Below, piece after piece: positions 23,977 to 36,037 of a DNA stretch of 55,738 nucleotides (within the stretch, counting starts at the first letter, position 1; every line of letters starts with the position of its first letter). Both the position numbers and the translations under genes were made by a program. The notes beneath the pieces were generated by a model. It was not told the origin of the DNA, did no database searches, and was given only the letters and a program-made list of their open reading frames with translations. The DNA is from Tubiluchus corallicola (lineage: Eukaryota; Priapulida; Priapulimorpha; Priapulimorphida; Tubiluchidae): contig JAQGDQ010000108.1 in NCBI GenBank assembly GCA_030141605.1, positions 560,001-615,738 on the forward strand, written 5' to 3'.

Positions 23977-26900
23977 GAGAGAGAGAGAGGGGAGAGAGGG
24001 AGGGAGAGAGAAAGCGAGCAAGAGCAAGAAAGCGAGAGAGAGAAAAAGAGAGACCAAGTGAGAAAGAGAGCAAGAGAAAGAGAGCGAAAAAGAGGGAGAG
24101 AGAGCGATTACCATTAATTCACTTGCCTGGTTTCCACAGCCAAGAACGCTCCAATTAGGAGAAGCAGGCCCTTGTAAGCGTAGATGACTCCTAAAAATTT
24201 GTACTGATTTGCACTTTGACATCCTTCAATTCGAGGATTGACGATCAAGTCCTCTTCTGGGTGATACTAAACGTGTACACAAAAGCAAAGATTACGTCCA
24301 ATTTCCAATAAAACTTGCCACTGTCACATCACACGTTATCTGATGCCAATATCAGTTGCAACTGTTTTGATAAGATCAAAACAGGATCGTGAGAAACAAC
24401 GCTAAAGGGCGCAGAACTTTCTGCAATAATCAAAGCTCACTCTAAATTACGGATTTCAGGAATCAGTGATCATCAGTACAGTATGTGTGTAGAGGTCAAT
24501 CGTTTAAAACATTTCATATAAAATAGACGTGTTCATGTAAAGAAAAGTTTAAAGCAGTTATCTCAGCCAGCAGATATGTTAAAATACCTTAAATTTTCTT
24601 AAGTAAAAACACTGGGAAATGCATTTAAGTATACAGGTGTACGTGAATATCATTAAGTATGGAAATGCGATATAACTACATATAAATGTCAAACCTCATT
24701 AGCTAACTCCATCACTCTGGGCACAAGAGGATCAATAACTTGCCAGGCAATCAAAATGATGACGTCAACAAACATGAATCCTGCCATGATTCCATATAGA
24801 TGACCATCTTTAATAATCTAAAACACATTTATGTAATACGTACGTTTTAAGAGCAGTAAATATTCTTATTGTCTATATTAAATATATAGTATGCAACCTT
24901 GTCTGTAAACTGGGGCCCACGTTGCTATTAGTACGGCACTTCAGCAGTTTGACAATCATTAGTAAAAGAAACAACAAGTAGGCTATAATTGCTTGGTCAC
25001 TATGTTACGAGCGTGTATATAAAAGACCAGAACTAATGAATATTTATTAACAGTCACTGACACTACGTATATGAAAATTCAATGGCTACAACTATTTTAT
25101 TACTTTGTGTGCTGAAAAACAGTATGGTGGCGAAACAGCTCTAGCTATATACAGAGTTTATATTATTTTCAAGCAAATTTATAAAGAAGTAATATTAAAA
25201 CAATTACGATTCTTTTTGTTTTGTCCTTGCTAGTAAAGATGGCGTATACTCTCCAGGTTTTGCTGAACAGGCCTCCGAAGGAAAGTGTGAAACCAATAGA
25301 AAGTAACCACGCTCGACACTAAAATAATTCAATGTGTAGGCTATAAATAATCATTTATGCTTCTATACAGTGAACAGCTTACGCAGCAATCAAATAGGTT
25401 ACGTGTAACACTAAAGAAACTCAAACTACTGTTTACACTTTACCTAAGCATGCGATTAAACAGTACTGTATCTTAGCCGATGAAGCCAATTATTGCGATA
25501 GCAATCTAAAGTCCTGAAGATCATACGCAACCTTAATTGGGCCTCAACGTCGTAGGTAAAATTTTCGGTTAGATTTTTATTCTTATTTGCTTGGAATGTT
25601 TCATATGTTGTTTTCCGTATTAGGTTTTAGTTCAAGCTTTGTTTTATTTCATAAGACTAACGAACAAATTACATGGAAAATTCGAACAAAATACGTAAAA
25701 TATTTAACTGGGCCCAGTTGTTTTGCAGAATGTTTTTAAGCATGATATGTCACTAAAATAGTGAAATAATTATAATGATTATAATGGATAATAGTGATGA
25801 ACATTATCGTAATAGAACATGCACACAGCTAGGTAACACTGTGAATGTACACACTTACATACAATAATCCATGTATTCACATACATCGATCCTTAGCCAT
25901 TTATTTGAGCCTTTCTAGTGCTTTATTTACGCATAAGTGTGTTTCACACTAAATTCAGGGCGTTTCAGCTCAACTTGAATCTTTGTGGCATCGTAGTATT
26001 TAGAAGACCTATACAATGCACTAAATCGTATTAAGTGATTGTAAGAATTTACCGCACAAACTGTTCCTAGTCTACTAGTAGAAGATACGATATTGCGATC
26101 TATTCCAAAAAATATAATCGAAACGTAGCACAAGATGCAACCAATTGCGATAATGTTGTTCACTCTAGGGCTGGACAGCTTTATCACTCTGAAATAAATT
26201 AAGCCTACAAATTTACACAATGTCAAAAATAATGTTGTTCTTTGTTATCTCTTTGGCTACCTATACAGTTCATAACTTCTGTACAGTGTTATATATTGTA
26301 ATTACCATTACCGGAATTTATTAATTCAATAGTTTTTCATTTTTTCATTCAATCATTCATACATGTATTCGCTCATTCACAAACTTACATGTTTATTCAT
26401 TCATCATTCATTTATACAGTCATTTATTCGACTATTCACCCATTTACTAAATCATTCATTCCTTTATTCACTGATTCACCAATTTGGTTATTTGATTTAT
26501 TCATTTACTTTTAAACACAAATATATGAAAAGACCTTACAAGCTGCACAAAAACACCTCTAGTTAAAAAACAAAGGCTTTCTACGAAAATCATCATAAAC
26601 AAAGCGAAAAAGTAATTAGATATCATGCAAGCATGATTTCTAATCTGTATAAATTACAGAAGTGTAAGTTATTTTAATTTAACCAGCGATTAGTTTACGT
26701 AGTTTCAGTATGAAAGATGTAGCGAAAATTCTCATAGTAGCGTCATAATTTGCTGATATTCTGCGAATTTGCCGATTAGATATTATTTTGCTCCTATAGT
26801 GTTTAAAAATCATTTAGTAGCTATATCCTGCGTCGCTTTTAACTTCTTAACATTATAGTAATAATTATGTTAAAACTTAGCTGAAGGAGCTGAACACAAA

Positions 26901-29900
26901 ACCTGGCAAAGTTTCATGACGTTTGTTTGGAAAACGAGATTATTAACCAACAAGCATGTAAGACATATATGAGTATTGAATAATCCTACCTTTCTGATCT
27001 GTTTTTGATATTGAATGCTATCATAACAACAGTATAGCAGACGCCACAAGTTGCCAGGGAAACCAAAGCTACAAATAACTCATAACTGACCGACCGAAGT
27101 TCGGTCGTTTCTTTCACAGCATCGCGTGGTGGTTCACTTGGGTCCCAACCTGTGAATTTAACATTGTTAAATTTTGACCAAGTAATATGTGGAATTTGAG
27201 TCTATCATATGCGAGTAAACTAGCAAAAGCAAACGCATCATCACGTACTAATGCAAGTAAAACGATACCTTAAAAAATACTGTAAGGAAACGCGAATTGT
27301 GTTGCTATTTCCGATATTAAACATAAAAACAATTTAAATGTAATTTTGTAAGCAGGCATAGTGTTCACAGCAGACATAGACAAAAAATAGAGTTCTGTTA
27401 TCTAACTTCGTAGTTAAAAAGGAAGCAATTTTTGATAAAAACTTTCATAAAAAAATTTTCCTGTGGTCTAAGAGAAAATATCGATTCATAAGAGAAAATC
27501 TCGTTTCTGCAACTAGGAAACGAAACTAGTTATTTATTTTATTAGTCTTTTCTTTTCGTCAAAAGTTACAACTATTGTTACCTCTAAATGTAATTCGACG
27601 AGGTGTCAGCCATATGAGTTCATTATTCAAAGTGTCGTAAGCACCAACAGTTTGGAGACTTCCATCTAAAAATATATTAAATTGCAAAGCGTTATTATTT
27701 GCACCTTGAAAAGATAAAAGAAAATGCACTAATAACATTTAACTTCGTAAATCTAAAATATTCTCTAATTGCACATAATGTACCTTATAGGTATTGTAGT
27801 TTTGTGGCAAAAATATTGGCAACTCAGCAACGGAATTAACCCATAATTATTAAATTTTTGAAATCAAATGTGGCCAAAAAAGTAATATGAATAAATCGGA
27901 AATAAACACCAATGTCATCTATAAGCTTTGAGGTAGATCATACTCTTTTCCATTTAATCTCTAATTCATTACATTTAAGTTTCCATTTCAATTTAGTTTT
28001 CCAGTTCAATGCATAACAGCTCATCTATTTTAGTGAAAAGGGGTTTTTAGTAATAAATTTGTCTCTTATGGCAAATATGAATGTCGTAAGGCTGGTGAAG
28101 ACTTTCACAGGCTGAGACTCCTGTTCGCTTGGGTTAAATGATAAAAAATTGTCATAAATAAGGTAAAATCCTTATGTGGATCATTGTTCAAAAATGGCAT
28201 AATTAGCCAACAATATTCAGTGAAGCCACAAATAATGTTTTTACAATTGTGTTGCTATGACACATATTTAGATCCCGGATTTTTTAGACTTGTCAAAACT
28301 TACTCAGCTGCTGTTCAATCTCCAGTTTAATCCCGTATCTATCGCCATTAGCATTAAATGCTATTGGTCCCTGGAGGAAAAACAGAACAGAATTAGGCAG
28401 TGAAGGAAATGAAGCAACGTAAGCAACTCATTACACGCAAAACGAAGTACGTGTATTATGCGATGGACACACTTTTAAGAAAGCATCAAGGATTTGAAAC
28501 GCAGTTTACTCAGATTTGGTTAGCCTCGAAGTCGAAGCATTACGCAATGTTAAAACGTGCTAATCAAGTTTGTCCCACATCATAACCATGTCCAAATTAC
28601 AAAAGCTATGCAACTTTTGCAACTTCTCAGCTTCATTATTTCTCAATCATATAACTTAAATAACGCGCTGACAGCTGCGAGTCAGCTGCACCATTCTATT
28701 ATTCTTACAAATATATTGCACAATGTTAAGGTACATAGTCTATTTATTAGGTTTATTATTATTGGTCGCAGGTGTTTGCATGTCTACAGTGTCAAAACAC
28801 AGCAATGAATCAGACTGTAACTTCAACGGGATGTCTTTATTCATTTAACGCTTTCATGTGCCGCTGCAGATTCTGATCAATTAAACTGCAATCAATAAGT
28901 TTTATTAAGCTAAGCATTTAATTAAAAACCGGTAATTAGTATGTTGCCAACCGAATTCGAGTAAAACAATTGCAGTCACCTTTGGGGCCATTTGTATCTA
29001 ATTTTCATGTGATTTTAACAGAGGTTCGCGACCCCTCACCTCACCCAAAACTCGTAAAGTTTCAAAATTGATTAAAATGTCATGAAAATTCAACTGAGAT
29101 TAATGTCGTAAATGCATCAAAGTCTTAGTTTTCCACAGGACTTTGGTACTGCTTGAGAAATGTCCACAAGAATAAAAAAAAGAACAATGCCAATAGCAAA
29201 ATGTGGTCGTGCACCATGTCACGGTTGTCAAAATTACACATTTGCAAGAGACCTGAAAAGACACTTAAGTTACATCCAATTCGAGGCATGGTACAGAACC
29301 TAATTGATTTTATATAAAATATCGATTACAGACAATTATTCATATGTACCTGTATGTGCAAATCATAATAATGGCATAATCAATAATATCCATAATAGCA
29401 GTACACGCACTTTTAAATGTAATTTTAGTAGTTATTGTATAAGGGTGAAAATATCGAACCGTGGCACCAAATATGTCCACTGCTAGCATGAACTTAAGGA
29501 TCAACTGATAAATGTAATCATCTTCGTATGAAAAATCCTGAATCAACTTTGTACTGTTGTCCGATTCTAGGTAGGTGATGGTATCATTGAGGGCCACTGC
29601 CATGGACCAAACTGTATCATAAGCAAATGGACCCGTGATTAAAATATCTTCTGTCTCTGTTGTCGAACGGTTCTTGAAAAGATCATAAATTTGATGGGAC
29701 GTCTGAAAACAAGAAAAGATAACTTTGTGCACACAAATTATAAACCATGGAAACAATGCTTAAACACTTTATAATTATAAAATTCTTAGGGTAGAATAGA
29801 ATGGAACTGAGAGAAAAGAGACAGAACAGAATACCATAAAATAGAAACAATTATAGTAATATATGTGTAGAAATATATAAAAAACATAATTGCTTCCATA

Positions 29901-32900
29901 TTTAGTTATACGGCAAATAAAAAAAATTCGCTAATATTTTAGGAATACTTTAACCATGCAACGTACTGTTGCAAGCCATACAACCAGGCTCCAGCAGAAC
30001 ATTATAATGATCAACAGAATGAAAATAGTATGCTTCTGCATATCATACTCTTGCTTTACTCCATGCATGAGCCTTGCCAAGAGAACAACAGATGATTGAC
30101 AAATACCTGTCCAGAGATAGTAGGGTCTTGATCATCACTGAAATTGTCCCAGGTAAACCAGATGACACTCTCAAAGGCAACTTTGAGCTGACGGTTATTA
30201 CACTTGCTAAATGTCTGATCATGCTGCCAAGTATCAAATGGTCCTGATACTAACCATAGGTGCTTTTCATCATAGAGGCTTTGATGAAAGATCTGGAAAG
30301 GAAGCCAAACTTTCTATAACAAACAGATGTGCTTTAATTAGTTTAAAAACTATTGTAATATGGGCCACATATGGTTACTAAAAATTACTATGCTGTTCCG
30401 CATGTATATGAGCATTACTGTAACAGTTACAATATGGATGCATGCTAAATGTCCTGTATATAAAAAACTACTATACTCATGGTCTACGGTAAACCTTGAC
30501 CTGTTAACCTGAACGTAAAATACACCTACTCCACAAAGAAACATCTTCCATTGTGCATCTCCAAAAAGTCCAACAGCAATTCTAGTTTCAAGTTCCTGTA
30601 GATAAAATTGTTGCATATTAAATTGTAAGCTTCTAAACGTAATTCCACAATTAAAAACATGTCAAACCAATTCTGTCACTGTCGGGAGAAGTTTCAAGGC
30701 AAAAAGGTAATTATGCAAAATTCATTGAAGGATGTTAGTCGCACATAGCGTGTGTCAAAAATATAATTTTTAATTAATTTTTTCTTCTTAGTCTCATAAC
30801 TTTTGCATAGTATCTGTCTATAATCTACATACTGCATATACCATACATCTTCGCATGTAAGCATATTTTCCTAAACGTTTTGTTGAGACTCCAGGTTAGT
30901 GTTTTTTATAAACTATCAGGATTAAACTGTTTTAAGAAAACCAAATAATTTTCATTAACATCTTATACATAACACCTGGTTACCCGTCAACTTGCACAAT
31001 TTCAATTCAAATTCGATTTCCAAATTCGAGTTCGAGTGCAAGGCCAACCCCACAGCCACTAGTCCACTGATTATAACAAAGTTCCAAAGTTCATGCCGGA
31101 GATTCCTGGTTCAAATCCAGGCCGTGTTCCAACTTTTCACATTGCCTGACTTTCGAGTTTGGTATCAAAATTTAATTAACTGTGGATTTCTAACATCATC
31201 GCTAACAATACTTTAATCATGACGTACATTCGATGCTGCTGAACGAGCATCATGTGGCAGAATAATTAAATTACATGTAGATGGTTTGAGTGCTGAGTTG
31301 CTAACTAGACACTCTTTATTTGAACTTACTTTAATATTCCCCAGCGCATGCTCGGTTGTGTACTTAAACGGCTCTAATGTGATTATCTCTATTCCTAGAG
31401 GAGGAAACGATTCCGTCATGTTGTCTGCTGTCTAAAACAAAAAAAAGCAAGACTTTAAAAAAACGTAAATTATTTGATGACCTGATAACTTGAATTTATT
31501 ACCGTAAAGACATCCATACACATACTGTATTTACATTAGTAAAATATGAATAAAAATGAAAACCGTAAGCAATAAAAATTTTACAAAAATGGTGTGAATC
31601 TGATCAATAAACATGTGCCATCATTCAAGTAAAATACTTAAAGTTACAGTTAGCCATGAAGTCACCAGACTTATAAAACTGAGTTTACTTAAATAAATAA
31701 AACGTTCCTATAATGATAACAAAAAATATTGTACATTAAACCTCATTAAGCATTATAAAAATATGATAGTAATAACTAAGTAATTCAATTCAATTCAAAT
31801 TTTTATTCCGGTAACTAAGACCATATAAAATACAAATACAGTACTACAGTGAAATAAAAAATACAAGATTAAATCTAAATACAGGGTTGGTAAATTAAAA
31901 GCTAAATAAATTTTAGAAACAAATGATGTAATATTTCATTCCACTTTACAAAAAAACTGTAATTTATTGATAATCGGTTGTTTTCGAGCGAATGTGGATA
32001 CAGGGTTACGAAAGAAACCGGAAAAGCGTAAAAACTAATTTAATCAATAGTAGCACTGAAAAAATTGTTGCTTTGTTTCAGAATGCAGAAGAAAAACCTG
32101 TTCTTCCTCAGCTATTTCAGAAGCAATATTGTAAAAAAGTACATCCTACAAACTTACTAATTTAAACACTTCTTCTTTGTACTGCAAAATAGACACACGA
32201 GTCCATTGATACAAGAAACACAAATCTCGAATGGCTGGTAACACTGCTGTTGTTGATGGCTGGATTCTAAACAGGCTTGGATATGACTTCCTGTCAGAAA
32301 AAGCTGGGTTTCCCGAAAGAGACGACACCTGATGGAATGCAGAATACACGAATATTGTTAACATAGCGGCAATTTTTGCACAGAAGTAAAAATAATAGTT
32401 GTTTTTAATATACTGCCGACAAATTGAGGATAAGGATAAATTCCACTCTATATTATCTCAGACAGGTCAGACGGGTGACCTGTTACGATTAGGTCTGCGG
32501 ATAACTAATTCATGACTTGGAAAAATTTAAAATATGGACATAAAACGTATTTAAAGCATTATATCATGGCGATTATGGCGGTCTTCTTTTTGGCTAATTT
32601 CAAAAGCAATAAACTTGATTTCAGACATCAATGACTATTATCACCGCTCATCAGGCTTTTCCCGGAAGACAGGAACTCTACAATGGTGAATGAAAAATGG
32701 CTTAGCTTTTGCCCGTGAAATAGCGTTGTTCATGAAACCACTAGTCACTGATGAGTTAAATGCAATAACACGACATAAGTCGAGAACACAGTACTGTTAA
32801 CCAATATGGCGAAACATTTTAATCAAAACGCAGACAAAAGCAAACATTTCTGCAAGGTCGTAATGGCTTTGCGGCCTTTGCCTTTTGTTTGGCTAGCTTT

Positions 32901-35900
32901 GATATTTTATAACACAGGCCTGAGATGCAATCAAATGGTACCTCAGTTAGGTTAAGCAGAAAGACAGACAGACAAGTGAACAATAACTGTAATAGAGAAC
33001 TTTACTCGAATACCTGTACTGACAGGCATTTAACTAAGGAAAATATCGCAGTTTAATGAAAGCATTAGTTGAATAGCCACATATAATCACAAAAAATAAA
33101 CAAAAGTCGCGGTTAGTGCAAAAACGCCTAATTCTAACAAACAATCCTCAGTTAATTTTAAGGGCAGTTTACCCTTCTCAGCTCTAAAAATGGGAAGTAG
33201 CTTCTCTTCTCTGGACAGCATGAGACCCTAAGCTGAGGATCTAATAGGCTCTGAGAAACAGAGCCGCTGTGTTACATGTATACGCAAACTTTCGTTCAGT
33301 TAGCATTTTAAAAAAGTCTCATAAGGTTACAGCATGGTCAAACAGTCGCATTATACGTCATCGTCATTAGTTGGATGACGTATATACTGAGTTGTAAACA
33401 AGTTACAACTCCAGCATCCAAGCTTGGAGAAATGTGAAACAGATTGAGATAGATTGGCTAATAATTACGACGTCGTGTGAAAAGTGCTTTACACGATTCC
33501 AGGGAAGTTCGCTGTGGAAAGAAATGCGCACAAACGCTAACAGATTTTCGGACTAATGTTTGAATCACTCATCAAAAACAGGCGACTGATGGTCTTACTG
33601 AATTACTAAACAAGCCTCAACAATGTCCAAAAGCGCCAGATAAACATAACTGCTCCTGTTAATTACAACCATTAGTTTAAGCTTATTGTAACTGTTGTGG
33701 AGGATAGAACTTCATTATCAAACCAGAAATATATGCCTCAATTCTGCAGACTGGTCTTAATATAACAGTAATAATAACCCCCAAGATGATGCTGAGCTGC
33801 GTCAGACTAGAATTCAAGGCCATTTTCAATCAAAGGAAATTTCTGTTAGCAAATTAGGTTAGACAACAAGAGCGCGTTATATACTCCAGACAATTCGATT
33901 CTGATAGCTTTCTGTTTCGCCATTTAATGGTTACATGTAAGAAGGCGAAATATCGCGCGTAATATAACTCATTACAACATTGTAGTGAGTCTTGTTTCAC
34001 ACGTGCATAAAAATCTTGCCAACGAATTATGATTGAAAACAAACAGTGCATTACGCTTGACATAACGACAATTTCAGTCACTATAAATCAACCTTAATTA
34101 CCAACGTAAACTTTAATGTCATGAAACGCGTAAGGAGAAAATTATTGATTATTGTAACTGCAAACAATAATCTAGTATCAAGCGAATATCTTACACGATT
34201 GTAAAAAAATTACATTGCAGAACGTCACTATGACCATTACGCAAATTATAAGGCGCCTTTTCTCTAACTTAAAAGGAAACCTTAGGCTTAGCGTAATCAA
34301 GCACAGCAGAAGGGACAAGTGGGTCACTTAGCCCTAGCCTACGATTTGAAACGCACAAACATCCCTACTTGTGACAAATAGGTTGATAGAAATGTAGTTG
34401 TGATTTAGGACCTCTACTGTCTTATACATTTTGCAACAAATTGTTTTAAATAAATCGTTTTACTCTGTTCTATTATATACTATTATTTATAAATACATTC
34501 ATTTACCCTATATTTACATGAATACATACGCCGCCCGTACATAAACCATATGTATTTCACACTGCTTGCAAAACATAGTTAATGAGGAATATAAAATGGG
34601 CCTACTTTCATTTCCCAGGCGCCCGTGCCCAAGGCTTAATGCCAGCTTTAGGAATATTTATTACCGTTTTAAATATCGAAATTACCGAGTTACATGCAAC
34701 TTTTTCAGAACTATTAAAGATATTATTAACTGACAATTAAAATATTTCACACTCATTGTGATACAGCGACGAAATTAATTCAACAAACGCCCAATCAACA
34801 ATTAACATTTGTGCAAAAAGTTCATTATAACAAGGAAGCTGCTAATTATGACATGATTACCTGTAACAAGTTGAACTCTGCAGCAGCAGGGGCGGTGGCT
34901 TTGTTCACATCGGAGCAGCCACTCTCCCACACCGCAACTTTGGTGGGTGGATCTTGCAACAATTTAAAGAGAATTTTTGACCCTTTGCCCTGATCACACT
35001 GTAACAAACATACAGAAATTGTAATCTCGGCCCGCTGGGTATCAGATTATTTGCTTGGCCCTAATGCTTTGCTTGTTCACATGGTACGCCTATTCAGCGT
35101 GCTTCAAAGTAGCTTTTTCATCACCCAAAAAAATTCAAAAATGACAAACTTGTTACTGAGTCCGAGAGAATATTCTGAACGCTGGAGCAGTTTTAATAAA
35201 CAAAGGTGTGGTAAAGTCAGATTTTAATGACAACGACCAGGTCAACCTAAAACGCTGAACAAAAAAGGTGAGTGGCTTCAACAACGGTCGACCGGGCATC
35301 TGGCGGGGCGTAGCACGTCGCCCGGAGGCAAAAGACCTTCTGGCGCCCTACCTTTTGAATGTTTTGATCATTTGTTTCTTGGGTGAGGCAACAAATTGTG
35401 GGCGTTTTTGCGTCTCTGAGCTCACTTTCTTTTTTTTTGATATGATGGGACAAAGGAATCGCCCTGATTGGCGGTATTTCACCAGATTAACTCTCTTCTG
35501 TGCATGAGTTGCGCATAACATGACAGCCCTTAAACATTCAGCTCCAACATTAAAACATGGAAAGACTATGAAAGATACAGAACACTACAAATTTTCATAA
35601 TAATGTACAATCGGCATTACAGAAACCCCACTCTGTCGCGGGTTCAATTAGTAAGCAATTGATATAACTACAATTATAGTGGCCTTTATCACAACATAAA
35701 TACGCTAAATGTTCTTAATGAGTCAATTAGAGTCAGCCCTAACATGCTTGTAGTTTAATATTATGAGGCTTTATAATAATAGGTAAAAAAGCATAGTACA
35801 GCTTTAATTGTCATTTACAGTTGTGTTCGTTATATGTAATAACCATGTTGGCATAATAAATTACATTTCGATATAAGCTGCAGAGCTTTAGGAGCAGACT

Positions 35901-35940
35901 CACACACACACACACACACGCACGCACACACACACACACA

Positions 35941-36037
<97 letters not shown>

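Noticed and set aside
23618-24222. Frames of alternating Ser-Leu or Arg-Glu, up to 196 codons
   Set aside because: Translations of the GA tract. Only 24127-24266 inside the longest one is a true receptor exon, and in the same frame by chance.
31100-31130. Possible tRNA gene because of the T-arm consensus
   Set aside because: No acceptor, D or anticodon stems can be paired; better explained as a SINE.
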